From assembly GCF_042477335.2 (NCBI RefSeq), contig NC_091263.1, forward strand, positions 73,210,501 to 73,274,500: DNA of 64,000 nt. The letters are read 5' to 3'. Below, in pieces: positions 22,621 through 32,084 of the stretch; position 1 is the first letter of the stretch; each line of letters begins with the position of its first letter. The notes beneath the pieces were generated by a model. The model was not told the DNA's origin. It ran no database searches and was given only the letters and a program-made list of their open reading frames with translations. Both the position numbers and the translations under genes were made by a program. The DNA is from Ovis canadensis (Eukaryota > Chordata > Mammalia > Artiodactyla > Bovidae).

Positions 22621-23506
22621 AGGGATGGCGGTCATGGGGTGGCGTCCACCGCCTTCACTTACCTGGGTGGTTTCTAGAGAGTCTGGAGCTCAAGGTGAGA
22701 GGCGGTGGGAACTGGCTTTATTTTTCTCTGCTCACTGCTTTGATCAGCCCCGGCTCGATCTTTCAGCCCCTGAGTGACCATCTTTCAGTACCTCCTGGGG
22801 GTGTGCGGAGGCCCCAGGTCTCTGTCTGGGGGTCCCCTTCTCCACATGGATAAAGGCACCGGCGATGAGCCAGCCATGGGTCTGCTGGCCTCGTGGCATT
22901 TTACACTTTCGTTGTGACTTTGGCTTGGCATTTCACTAAGATCTAAGCGTTTCCATAAAACCACCCAGGTCATTTACTCTTTCCATCATTCCGGCTAACT
23001 CTGCATGGCTGGGGTGTTTCGTGGGCCCTGGAGCTGGCGTGTGCCGTCCTTTCTCACGCAGGGTTGAAATGCCGCGGGAGATGGTGGGTCCGTAGGGTGT
23101 CCAGGCTGTGACCTCCAAAGCTTGGAGACGGGTGACCCCCACGGTGTCTCCTCAGTTACTGGTGTCACAAACGCAGCACGCACGTGCTCAGAGCTCTGCC
23201 TTGTGCGGACCCACAGGGATAAACTGGGCGGGGAGGGGGCCTGGAAGACCCCTGCATGCCAAGCGTGTCGGGGGGTGGCTGAAGGGCTTGCCCCTCCAGG
23301 CGGGCCAGTGTTGTCCGGGCCAGCATGTGGTGGAGGCCAAAGGTGAGGGGTGAACGGGAGGGGCTGTGATGATCCCTGCACCTGGGGTCCCTGAGAGCAA
23401 CTGAGTCCAGAGCCAGGACTGGGGTGGCGGGAGGGAGAGGACGAGGGAGACCCGGGGCTGAGCTCTGGCTCCCGGTGGGTTTCTGCCTGGATGCTGGGTC
23501 AGCTGT
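22621..23506. other. Mixed interval, nothing certain
   Basis: An AT-richer patch at 22890-22990 (ggcattttacactttcg; catttcactaagatctaag) is not assigned to a repeat and might be conserved. The remainder is GC-rich with no gene recognised. Confidence 0.4.
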
Positions 23507-23732
23507 GCGTGCGTGCTAAGGTGCTTCAACCGTGTCTGACTCCGTGCAACCCCGTGGACTGTAGCCTGCCAGCCAGGCTCCTCTGTCCGTGGGATTCTCC
23601 AGGCAAGAATACCAGAGTGGGCTGCCGTCTCCTCCTCCAGGGAATCTTCCCGACCCAGAGATTGTACCTGCGTTTCTTACGTCTCCTGCGCTGGCAAGCG
23701 GGTTCTTTGCCATTGGTGCCACTTGGGAAGCC
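23507..23732 (-). mobile_element. Bov-tA-type SINE, antisense
   Basis: The antisense tail gctaaggtgcttcaaccgtg and ctgactccgtgcaaccccgt is followed by gattctccaggcaagaatac, ggaatcttcccgacccagag and the tRNA-like end ttgccattggtgccacttgg. Flanked by an 11-bp perfect target-site duplication, gggtcagctgt, at 23496-23506 and 23733-23743. Confidence 0.96.
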
Positions 23733-24024
23733 GGGTCAGCTGTAATCCACTTACTTACTACGAGGTTTTAAGACTTCACGTAAGAACGAAACCACGGCTC
23801 TGAATCCACCCTGTAGACTGCAGAGAGCCCGGATCTGAGGGTGAGGGAGGTTCGGCATGGACTCAGAGGGCCCCAGGTGAGGGCCCCTGGTGAGCACTCA
23901 GCAGAGGGCTTGCCCTCAGGCCCCCAGAGGACGCGCCCCTTCCCTCCCCTTCATCCCCAGCCTGCTGTGTTCCAGGTTTGCCCCCTAGACTGGCCACGTG
24001 TGCTGTGTTTCCAAGAAAGAGAGC

Positions 24025-24110
24025 AGAGAAGTCGCTCGTTGACTCGCTCGACAAACAGGTCTACGTGAAGAGCGTGTGTCATGAAGCTACGCGGGGCACG
24101 GGACAGAGGG
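24025..24110 (-). mobile_element. L2 end fragment, antisense (weak)
   Basis: cgttgactcgctcgacaaac and aggtctacgtgaagagcg have the spacing of the antisense L2 end (cattcattcaacaaa, tatttattgagcac). Confidence 0.4.
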
Positions 24111-24199
24111 CCGGCCCTTCAGGCGGGGCCGGGGCACGGAGAGTGGAGGGGCAGGTGACTGCAGTCGGCTGGGCTGCAACTGATGGCCACAGTCAGACG

Positions 24200-24365
24200 G
24201 CAGGCCCTGTCCTGCTCCACCACGCACCAGCTGTGCGACCTTAGGCGGGCCACGCTACCTTTCTGTCCTGCGGTCTTCCCACCTAGCAGTGCCCCTCGGG
24301 GATCGCCGTGAGGACTGAAGATGCAGTGGGACCCTTAGGACAACGCCCGGCACGAAAGGAGAGCT
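24200..24365 (+). mobile_element. MIR SINE, sense
   Basis: caccagctgtgcgaccttag, gcgggccacgctaccttt, gccgtgaggactgaagatgc and ggacaacgcccggcac follow the MIR core and 3' order (agctgtgtgaccttgg, gtgaggattaaatg, gaacagtgcctggcac). Confidence 0.8.
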
Positions 24366-24374
24366 CTTCTGTGC

Positions 24375-24470
24375 ATGTAGCTAGGATTTCCCAGGCACCT
24401 ACTGTGTGCAGGGTGCGGTGGACGCAGCGCTGACGGAGACAGGCAGCGGCCCCTGCCCCCGTGGGGTGGG
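24375..24470 (-). mobile_element. L2 fragment, antisense
   Basis: aggcacctactgtgtgcagg, then gtggacgcagcgctgacgg, then agcggcccctgcccccgtgg match the antisense L2 end (gcacctactatgtgccagg, tccctgccctcatgg). Confidence 0.6.
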
Positions 24471-24834
24471 AGGCCCCTCAGCGGCGGGGGGCAGACCCTC
24501 TGGGCCCACCCCGCTTCCCTTGCCCAGAGGCCGCAGCCCCTGGCCCCCGGGGGACCCCCGCCAGCCAGACCCCCGCTGTTCTGCAGTCTGGAGGGCTTCT
24601 GCAGAATGCGGGCCCTGCAAAGCACCTTGGCCCCTGCCCAGACCTCGCTGGTCTTGGCTCTCTCCGCGTCGGGGGACCCAGCCCTCCCCCAGGTTGACAT
24701 TCAGGCCCGCGGTGCAGGAACGGCGCCTTGGCAGCTATACACACACCTGCAGCTCCCCAGAGGCTCCAGCCTCGTGGTCCCCGGCCCGCAGACGGGGCCT
24801 GGGGTGGGTGATCTATGGGCGTCCTGGGTGTGTG
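24471..24834. other. GC-rich interval, nothing recognised
   Basis: Overlapping short frames on both strands only. Confidence 0.45.
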
Positions 24835-24990
24835 GGAGGGGGTTAATTAAAAAGGTGTCTGGGAGATGAATTTCTGGAAACAAAAATTGGAAACCAGTGG
24901 AAGCTATTGATCCACTTAATGGGAAGCTGATGGTATCAGAACGAGCAGACAGCTCTGGCTCCGGGCGATCGATCCCGCGCCTTCTGCGAG
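24835..24990. promoter_or_regulatory. AT-rich island with homeodomain-type sites, candidate enhancer
   Basis: Set in GC-rich DNA, it holds ttaattaa (24843-24850), gatgaatttctggaaac, caaaaattgg, ctattgatccacttaatggg and gatggtatcag, then an abrupt return to GC at gcgatcgatcccgcg. No repeat recognised. ttaattaa and cacttaat fit homeodomain/NKX-type binding. Function is inference. Confidence 0.35.
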
Positions 24991-26034
24991 GCGATCTGCC
25001 CGGGTGGGGGGCAGTGAGACACGGCGGGCTGGGAGGGGCCCCCAGCCCACCCTTGTCCCCCACAGGGCCCTGCGCTGACTCTGGGCCCCAGCAGGGGAGG
25101 AAGAGGAGCTTCCGCTGGGGTCGGAGCCCCGGCGACGCCGTGGGGTCACATGTGATCGCAGCTGGGCAGAGGCAGGCCGTGTCCTCAGCCCTGCCCGTCC
25201 CAAACCCAGGTCCTCCTGGGGCTCCCGTTTAGTGGGACGGACCACAGAGCCCGTTTAGTCCGCTGTACGATGACGCAGTGTGGGCCACGGCCTGGAAGGG
25301 CGAGAAGCCGGCGGCCGCAGCAACTGCGAAGTGAGAGGGCGTCGTCATGGCAGCCGACAGATGGCCCCGCCCCCTCACCCCGGGTGGGCGTCTGCAGCGC
25401 GGTCTGCTCCCCTCCTCCTCCGAACAGAACCCGGGACCCCGGGCCTTTTGTGCCCATTTCTCAGATGCTTAACTGAGGTTCAGTGAGGGGTGGCCGTGGG
25501 CCCGGGCCCTCACCCCGCTCGGGCAGTGAGACATGGGTGCCTCGCGCTGGGGTCCCCTGGGGTCCGAGCAGGACTGCGTGGGCCCCAGGCCGGCTTGCCT
25601 GGCTCTGGGGGCTCAGGCTGGGCTCTTCTGGAGCAGCTCACGCCCGCCCTGGGACTGGGCACCTGAACTAGCCCTGGGCACAGCTGGTGGTGGGCTCCGT
25701 GCCCAGGCACCCCCGCCCTCCCCAGAACGCATCCCGACAGCACTTCCTTGTGAAGGGCTGTCCCGGGATCTGGGTGGCACGATGGCCTGTCGGGCCGTCA
25801 CTGACCCCTGGACGTTATAGGCGTTCGTCTCTGAAACAGTGACATTGGAAGACGGCCTCCAGCCGACAGCGCTGCCCCTCCGTGGCTCCCCTCTGCTGCC
25901 CCCGAACTTTGGGCCCCTACATCAGCGCCTCCTCAGGCACAAACGTTCCCCACCCACACTGGGACCCCCAGCCGGCCCCCGGTCACCTTCCTGCCCTCTC
26001 AGCCCCCAGGGGAGCTCTGAGAAGCACAAACCAC
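24991..26034. other. GC-rich interval with one MIR scrap
   Basis: A probable antisense MIR scrap lies at 25440-25505 (cccatttctcagatgcttaa, then ctgaggttcagtgagg). No gene recognised in the remainder. Confidence 0.4.
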
Positions 26035-26545
26035 ACCGTCTCAGGCGCTTGAAACCCACCTGCAGCTTCCCACTGCATTAGGTATAAAACCAGACCCCAC
26101 AGCGCACCTGCCTGTGCCCCACAAACCCCTGCCCCCGACGCCTCTCCCAGACACTGTGCTCCCCGAGTCCCCCTCCCCAGTGCCCTCCCCCCACGTTCTG
26201 CCCCAAGCCCCCCTGATGCCCCCCACTCCCCCAGCAGCTCTTTGAGCTCCTGAGGTGTCCTCTGGCCTCAGGGTCTTTGCACCAGCTGTCTGCACTGCTC
26301 CTGCCCCAGGTCCTGGTCTGGCTGGAGACTTGTTGCTCTTCGGGTTCAGCTAGGGGAGCACCCCCGCCACCCCTCACCCCTCTGCAGCGCTGGGCGCCCT
26401 CTCGAAGGACTGTTAGCAGAGAGCTTCAGCGTCTGCACCCACCCCCACGGCAGCAGGCACCACCTCTGCCACTCACTGCCCAATCTACTCAGAGCCCAGG
26501 GGTCACTAAACGTTGGTAGAATTGATCGATGAACAAACGTGAGGC
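26035..26545 (+). mobile_element. L2 LINE, sense, long 3' portion
   Basis: tgcagcttcccactgcatta and ggtataaaaccagacccc (26079) are the L2 text preceding the 3' hallmark, here ctggcctcagggtctttgca (26263) with ccaggtcctggtctgg. The end ttggtagaattgatcgatga-acaaacg (26513-26540) equals the L2 terminus. About 500 bp of collinear match makes this one of the longest L2 relics here. Confidence 0.8.
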
Positions 26546-26799
26546 CCTGCAGGAATGCAGCCGGAGACGCGGCCTGACGTGGCCCAGGACTCTGGGTTCA
26601 CCAGCGCTCCCTCACCCCCAAGCACTGACCCGAGGATGGGTGGGCTGGGCCCTGACCCAGCTCCAGCTCTGAGAGGGGCGGGGCTCTGGGAGAAGCTGCA
26701 GGGGCAGGTCTATGCTGAGACCCCATCCTCTGCGGGGGAGCCCCCAACCTTGGGGAGGCATGCAAGTCAGCCACCCCTCCTCCCAGAGGACGGGAACGT
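26546..26799. other. GC-rich spacer
   Basis: Nothing recognised; the 308-codon plus frame 26555-27481 starts here and crosses two L2 relics of opposite orientation, so it is not a gene. Confidence 0.45.
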
Positions 26800-26900
26800 G
26801 AGGAGCAGGCTGATGGGGAGAAGGGAAGCGTGTTCTGGGCAGAGGGAACAGCGTGTCGGAAGGCCCAGGGGTCGGGCAAGCGCGGTATCGGGACAGCAGA
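26800..26900 (-). mobile_element. L2 fragment, antisense
   Basis: agaagggaagcgtgttctgg, gcagagggaacagcgtgtcg and gaaggcccagggg match antisense L2 (gggaagagcattccaggcagagggaacagc in consensus, split here). Confidence 0.7.
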
Positions 26901-27149
26901 GGCGGGGGCTGCCTGAGCCCCGCTCTGGAAGGAGGACCGTGCTCCTTGCTGGCCTCCCTGCTCCCCCAGCTCAGGGCCCAGTGGCTCTTCATCCGGACCA
27001 TGGGGTGAGTGGGGGGCGGTCTCCATGGCTCTTGCTCAGTCCCCCCGGCTCCCTGCTCCTGCCTCCACCCCTCCCCGCCATCAGCGCAGGACACAGGGCC
27101 CCTTCCCACCTCCCTGGGCTGCCCCGGCCCGCTCTCTCTAGCCTCCCCC

Positions 27150-27490
27150 GGCCCTCGCCTGTGCCAGCCACGCCTGCCTCCTCTCGGGCCCTGGAGCGCT
27201 GCGGCCGTGCTCCCTGCGCGAGGCCTTGGTGCCTGGCTCCTTCTGCCCAGAAGGCTCTTCCCCGACATCTCCATGCCTCCTCCCCTGCCCCCTCCCCGGT
27301 CTCAGTGGGTCACCGGGCGCCCCCCACCAGCCTTTCTGCTCCTGGAGCCCTGGCCCCCGACCTCCCACACTGCCCTGTGCGTTGTCGGCCTCCCAGATCC
27401 CACCTTTGTCTCTCTGCTGACCTCGTGGTGCCAGAGAGACGGCTGCACGTAATACCTGCTACCTCAGTGTCTGTCAAATGAACGAAGAAA
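27150..27490 (+). mobile_element. L2 LINE, sense, 3' end
   Basis: ccttctgcccagaaggctct and tccccgacatctccatgcct, then a diverged middle, then tacctcagtgtctgtcaaatgaacgaa (27460-27486; only its last twenty bases gtgtctgtcaaatgaacgaa are the diagnostic terminus). Collinear with the L2 3' end. Confidence 0.65.
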
Positions 27491-27499
27491 CTCTGGGGT

Positions 27500-27547
27500 C
27501 TCCCAGGTCCCCTGACTCTACTCTCCCGGGTCCCCTGACCCTATACT
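27500..27547. repeat. 23-bp tandem duplication
   Basis: ctcccaggtcccctgactct-act is followed immediately by ctcccgggtcccctgaccct-atact, two copies with a few changes. Confidence 0.75.
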
Positions 27548-27759
27548 CGAAGGTCAGGTGAGGTCATGGGCCCCCTGGGGCAGGACAGGCGCCAGGCACC
27601 ATCACCCTGGGGTGCTCGGTCTGGGCCTCCAGCGCCTCCCCCAGGGCTCGGGGCCCTAAATGTCCAGGGCCCTCCACACCGAGGTGGGCCAACGGGCATC
27701 TCCCCTAGCGCCCGGAGCTGGTGCTGGAGAAGAGGGCTGCTCGATCGGCCGCCTTCCTC

Positions 27760-28000
27760 GGTGACAAATGGCTGATAATTAATGTTGGGCCTGCACACAG
27801 CTAATCAATTTAAAGTTGAGCGTGCAGCCAGAAGCGATCCCCAGAAAAAAAACGTGTTCAGCACCGCATCTTCCTCATTCTCGCTCATCAATCACCGGTT
27901 TTGCAAGCAGCTTATCAAAATGTAGAGAAAAGCGTGGCTGGAGACATAAAAAGCCCTTAAAGGCCCAGAGATGTTTTATCGGGATTTTGCAGTTGTGGGT
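27760..28000. promoter_or_regulatory. AT-rich island with homeodomain and PBX-HOX-type sites, candidate enhancer
   Basis: Flanked by GC-rich DNA and not a known repeat. It contains gctgataattaatgttgg (27771), agctaatcaatttaaagttg (27799), the PBX-HOX composite atcaatca (27887-27894, tgattgat on the minus strand), agcttatcaaaatg (27908) and gatgttttatcgggattttg (27970). Dense developmental-type sites in about 240 bp suggest a conserved non-coding enhancer; that is inference. Confidence 0.45.
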
Positions 28001-28224
28001 GTGAGGAGCCAGGAGCGGGTGCTGGGAGCACGGAGCGGCGGGCCTGGCCCATTTCACAGAGGGAAAGGCTGAGTCTGGAGCAGGGCAGTGGGGTGAGATC
28101 TGGACAGGGGTGTGGCCAGGAGCCCCAGGTGCCGGTCCCGGGGGTGCGAGGCGGGCAGCCAGCCAGAGTCCAGGTCCCTTCTGGAGGACTTAGTGATGGG
28201 AGGGCTCGGGAGCCCCATCCAACT
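28001..28224. other. GC-rich spacer
   Basis: Nothing recognised. ggcccatttcacagagggaa at 28046 recalls the antisense MIR core but is very short. Confidence 0.35.
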
Positions 28225-28445
28225 GCTGGCGGGGGGAGAGCGTGGTCCGGGGTCAGGCAGACCCGGGACTCAAATCCCGGCTCTCTCCTACCCAAGGTGC
28301 TGGGGGCCACGGTACCCCCCTCTCTGACCCAGGAGGACCCTGTCAGAGGTTTGCCAAGAGGAGAGGAGGCTGCGTATGTCGAGGCCTTAGGCACGGAGGG
28401 AGGGCTCCTTAGGCATGCAGTTGGTGCTCAGCAAATGGCAGCTCT
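28225..28445 (+). mobile_element. MIR SINE, sense, 5' half and 3' end
   Basis: gtccggggtcaggcagaccc, gggactcaaatcccggctct (28265) and tggtgctcagcaaatgg (28423) match the MIR 5' part (tcagacagacctgggttcgaatcccggctct in consensus) and its terminal aggtgctcaataaatg. The middle is diverged. Confidence 0.75.
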
Positions 28446-28639
28446 TCCTCCGGCAATCAGAGGCCCAGACCAGGGCCTGGAGGGCAGCTGGGGCTGGTTG
28501 AGTGCCTGGGGCGTGAAGACAGGACTCCGAGCTGGGCCAAGCGGGCTGCCCTTCTCCGGGGCAGTTGTTCGAAGCACCAGGAGGCAGCTGTGTGCTCGCT
28601 CCTGCTTCTCCTGTGGGAGGGCAGTTTCGTCAGGTGTCT
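28446..28639. other. GC-rich spacer
   Basis: Nothing recognised. Confidence 0.4.
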
Positions 28640-28830
28640 CCTCTCCCCAGGGAACTCCTACGCATACTTCAAAACCCACCTCCCATGGCCCCTCCTTTCG
28701 GTGCCTCCCTGATTACTGAGTCAGCTTCGTACCTTGAATCCCTGCTAGCCTGTGAGTCCTGGTGGGGAGGGTCTGTGCCCTCTGCCCTAGTCTGAGGTGA
28801 CATTTTGTTCGATGGACAGACGATGAGTGA
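28640..28830 (+). mobile_element. L2-type LINE fragment, sense
   Basis: ctcctacgcatacttcaaaa, cccacctcccatggccc, ggtgcctccctgattact and agcctgtgagtcctggtggg follow the L2b-like 3' order (cttcaaaacccagctcaaatg, gaagccttccctgact, gactgtgagctcc). Confidence 0.6.
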
Positions 28831-29029
28831 CTAGCTCTCCCAGCAGCACTCACCCCTGCCCTGAGGTCACCCAGAGGCCCCCGTCACTGGTCCCTGCCCA
28901 CTGTGAAGTCCCTGAGAGCCGGGGCCCGGCTGGGGCTTCTGTTCATGTCTGTCTCATACTGTTCTCGGTACGCAGCATGAACCCAATAGGAGTCAGAGTG
29001 ACTCAGGTGAGAAGGAGGGGCAGGAAAGC

Positions 29030-29230
29030 CGAGCCTGCACTCTGCAAGCGCCAACTCAGGGCCAGGACAGCGCTGGGCATTTAGGCTTCTTTCTCTGCCT
29101 CCCACCAAGCCCGGGTCTCAGCTGTTTGTAGTGAGGCAGAGGGACTCTCCTGGTAGAGGAGTCAGGATTTAAACCGTGGATCCTGGACGACTCTGAGAGC
29201 TCTCGCCAGTCCATCTCTGTCTTCCAGGGA
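29030..29230 (-). mobile_element. MIR, antisense (weak)
   Basis: ggagtcaggatttaaaccgt, ggatcctggacgactctgag and ctctcgccagtcc have the order of the antisense MIR 5' part (gggattcaaacccag, gtctgactccagag). The upstream half is poorly conserved. Confidence 0.45.
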
Positions 29231-29334
29231 GTCGCTGCTCGGATGAATGGATGGATGGACTAATGGGTGGCGGAGTTCTCGTGAGAACCTTGCCGCCTTC
29301 CTCCTATCTCGCCCCAGCCTCCCGCCCGGCCTGT

Positions 29335-29675
29335 CCCTGGGGCAGCTGGCTCAGCGCTTTTATTTAGGGCTATAGAATGGAACCACGCGGCCACAGGACC
29401 CGTCCGATTTTCCTGCAGGGCCCCCACCTTCCCTGGCTCTGAAGCGGCAGCTGCTGGCCCCTCCCACCCTCTGCCAATCAGACCCCATTGTCCTGCGGCA
29501 TCTGGAGTGCTCTGCAAATTGCCAGCCCCGAAAGGCTCGCTCAGCATCCTTGGAGAGAAGCCGTCCGCGCCTCCTTTATAAGCACCAGTTCCTAAAAGGC
29601 TGGTGATTGCGTCCTCAGCGCTCCCGCTGGGCCTGCCCAGCGCCTGGGAGTGGTGGAAAAAGCCCCAGATGGCTG
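29335..29675. promoter_or_regulatory. Candidate regulatory element with E-box, MEF2-like and CCAAT motifs
   Basis: Contains ggcagctggctcagcgc, cttttatttagggctatag (29357), gaatggaaccacg, ggcagctgctggcccc, gccaatcagacc (29473, CCAAT) and cctcctttataagcaccag (29570). No repeat recognised. The TATA-like tttataag and the CCAAT box would also fit a tissue-specific promoter; no transcript evidence exists here, so an enhancer is equally likely. Confidence 0.35.
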
Positions 29676-30039
29676 GGGCGGGGTGGGGGGGGTGTCGGTG
29701 ATTATAACTGAGCAGGAAGTGAGCTTGGCCTGCTGTGAGCAGGGAACGCAGTTCTAAAATATCTCTCAGCCATCCTCCCCGCAAAGCTGTGCTCCTGCCT
29801 GTCCCAGGGGGCGTCTCTAATGGGTGGGACTGCGTCACCGTTGTGGGAGGGTTGTGAGCACCCTTGGGGGGGTGGGGGGCAGTTCCAGTCCCACCCCAGC
29901 TCCCACTAACGGTCACAGTGGCCATCAACGTGGACCAGCAACTCAACCCCGCCGTGCGCCAGGCGCATGCCTCCCAGCATGTGATGTGGCGTCCCTGGCC
30001 TCTGTCCCCGAGCCAGCGCAATGCATCCTGAGGCTTCAG

Positions 30040-30180
30040 TCCGCTCTGCCATCCTCCCGGAATTCCCAGCAGAGGCCCAGAGACGGCACGTGCTTTACTT
30101 CAGGTCACACAGCCTGGCGGGTGCAGGACGGGCCAGGAGCTCATGCCCACTGGAGTCAGCTCAGGCTCCCCCTGTGCCCC
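30040..30180 (-). mobile_element. MIR SINE, antisense
   Basis: cccagcagaggcccagagac, gtgctttacttcaggtcaca and cagcctggcgggtgcagg match the antisense core (aaactgaggcccagag, cttgcccaaggtcacacagc, agtggcag). Confidence 0.7.
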
Positions 30181-30182
30181 TC

Positions 30183-30280
30183 TGCCCAGCCCTGTGACTG
30201 CGGGCGGGCCCCTGGCCTCTCTCTGTCCTCAGTTTCTCCATCGGTACTGTGGGTCCAAGGAGAAGGCGGGGCTGCATAGG
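30183..30280 (+). mobile_element. MIR SINE, sense
   Basis: cagccctgtgactgcgggcg, tggcctctctctgtcctcag and tttctccatcggtactgtgg match the sense core (agctgtgtgaccttgggca, cctctctgagcctcagtttcctcatctg in consensus). It abuts the antisense MIR at 30040-30180, giving a head-to-head pair. Confidence 0.75.
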
Positions 30281-30689
30281 ACCTCATCCTGAGCCCAGAT
30301 CAGGGGTCCAGGCCCCTCCCCTGTCGTCGCCTCCTCGGGCAAACCTCCCCACCGCACACATTTATCAGACAAGGGGCCTGAGGGGTGGGTGGGCCGATTC
30401 CCCAGGTCTGAAGTTGAGCCCCTCCCTGAGATGTTGCTCTTCCTCTGGGAGTTGGTGGCCTCTTAGGGAACAGTGGCCAGCGGGTGCGCCCCTGAACCTG
30501 GGGCTCTGGGGTCAGACGACCTGGGGTGGGGGCTCCCTGAGAACAGGAGCGTGGCAGACGGGCCCCCAGCACGTCTTGGGTGAAAAAGTGTATTAAGTGA
30601 TGCCGGTAAGACACTGAATGAGAGGGCCGGGCAAGGCTTGGGGAGGGAACAGCCTCCCCAGGAGCGGTGTGGTACGGGTGGAGGTCAGC
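30281..30689. other. GC-rich spacer
   Basis: Nothing recognised; short overlapping frames only. Confidence 0.4.
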
Positions 30690-30785
30690 GGGCCCGCTGA
30701 TTGGCCAGGGAAGGCTGCACCAACCAGGTCCTGAGACCAGAGCCTGGGGACGGGAGTGAGCTTGCCCGGGCGTGGCCGGGGGGCC
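30690..30785 (-). mobile_element. L2 fragment, antisense (weak)
   Basis: gctgattggccagggaaggc, then ggtcctgagaccagagcct recalls antisense L2 (ggtcagggaaggcctctctg, gagctgagacctgaagg). Confidence 0.45.
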
Positions 30786-30824
30786 TCTTTAGCCGCGTTT
30801 GGGCTGCAATCTCAGTGCGAGAAG

Positions 30825-30881
30825 GAGCTGGCGCTGGGGCTGGGGAGGCGGGGGGGGGGGGGGGGTGGGAGGGAGGGGGGC
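30825..30881 (+). repeat. G-rich tract with a 16-G run (G-quadruplex potential)
   Basis: A run of sixteen G (30850-30865) is followed by tggga, ggga and gggggg, after tggggctgggga upstream. Any four runs of three or more G satisfy a quadruplex pattern on the plus strand. Confidence 0.85.
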
Positions 30882-31150
30882 AGAGCCCTGCGGGTGGCCG
30901 GGGCTACGCGGGCCTTGGGGAGCACAGGGATCTGGGGCCCTCGGAGGCAGTAGAGGGCGCGGCAGCTGGGAACGAGGCCTGTTGCAGGGGTGCAGAGTGG
31001 GCCCCGTAGGCCCGGCCAGGGGTCTGGATGCCACTGTGGGAGGGGGCGCCTGGTGGGCTGGGCCTCCGGGTCTCCTTGGGTACCAGGTTTTGCACGGGCC
31101 TCCGTTCCTGACTGCGTGGCAGCCCAGTGCTGCCCTCTGCTGGGGCATCT
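30882..31150. other. GC-rich spacer
   Basis: No element recognised. Confidence 0.4.
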
Positions 31151-31403
31151 GAGTATTACACCCGTGGTGTTGGGCGTGACCCACCCTAGAACTTCATGGG
31201 ACCGTCCCTGGGATCCCGGGTCCTCGGGGATGGCAGGCGCTCCCCAAGCCTCCTTGCTTGCTTACCTCTAGGGCCAGGGAGCTAATCCCCTTTTGAGGCA
31301 GTCGGTTTCAGCTCTGCACAGCGCAGATCATTTTGCACTTGGTTCCCTCCCAGCCTCAGCCCTGCACCCTGGGTCTCAGGCCCGCCTCCCCAGCTGCCCT
31401 GAT
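31151..31403 (+). repeat. Left arm of a long inverted repeat
   Basis: Begins gagtattacacccgtggtg and includes gtccctgggatcccgggtcc, gatggcaggcgctccccaag, ctaatccccttttgaggcag and ggtctcaggcccgcc. Each block recurs in reverse complement in the right arm (31849-32073), in opposite order. The best two blocks show about 9 mismatches in about 100 bases by eye. This arm has an extra piece near 31313-31371 that the other lacks. I do not recognise the family. Confidence 0.88.
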
Positions 31404-31848
31404 CCAGGCTGGGCTTTTCCACTTGCTCCAGGCCCTGCGCACCCTGGCCTCACCCGGAAGCCTTATGCCTGACCATCTTCCATACCGGAGCTCGGACCAA
31501 GAAGAGAGCCTGGTGGGAGGTCCAGACGCCCTCAGCTCCTGCATGGGATGTGGCTTTCCCGGGAAGATCCCTGCAGACCTCCCGACCGAGCCCCTCGGGG
31601 TTCACCTGAATCCACAGGGAGGTTGGCAGGGGGCAAGTCTTAGGACCAGCTGGGCGTGAACAGAGGGGTGACCGATGGTCTGAGCCCAGCAGGGGCGGGG
31701 CTCCAGCACACGGGCCCCAGAACGTCATGGGCTCAGCTCACGATGCCCTTCCATGACTTTCCACGGCCCCGGCCCCTGCTTCTGCACAGGAGGCTGTTCC
31801 CAAGGAGCCCAAGAGGAGAGGAGAGGGGAGAGGAGGAAAGTGAGCAGG
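31404..31848. other. Spacer between the inverted-repeat arms
   Basis: About 445 bp of GC-rich sequence, with a short purine-rich agagg repeat (aggagaggagaggggagagg, near 31812-31840) next to the right arm. No coding motif or terminal repeat that would mark a transposon was seen. Confidence 0.6.
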
Positions 31849-32073
31849 CTCAGGCAGCTGGGAAGGCGGGCCTGAGACCAAAGCCGAAACTGGCTGCCTC
31901 AAAAGGGGATGAGCTCCCTGGCCCCAGGGGCAAGCAAGCCAGGACCTATGGGGCAGGAGGAAGCTTGGGGAGCGCCTGCCATCCCTGAGGACCCTGGATC
32001 CCAGGGACGTTCCCATGAAGTTCTTGGGGAAGTTCTGGGGTTGGTCCCGCCCAACACCATGGGTGTAATGCTC
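31849..32073 (-). repeat. Right arm of a long inverted repeat
   Basis: Reverse complement of the left arm. Compared with it, this arm carries an extra 13 bp that repeats agaacttc (minus strand) and about 20 extra bp after the caggcgctccccaagc block. These private indels and about 10% divergence argue for an old event or for two independent insertions of one unnamed family, not a recent duplication. Confidence 0.88.
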
Positions 32074-32084
32074 AACTCCATCCA

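Noticed and set aside
26555..27481. 308-codon plus-strand open frame
   Set aside because: Runs through an antisense and then a sense L2 relic, so it cannot be one conserved coding exon.
31404..31848. Inverted-repeat spacer as a transposase-coding DNA transposon body
   Set aside because: It is too short, has no transposase-like motif, and I saw no target-site duplication outside the arms.
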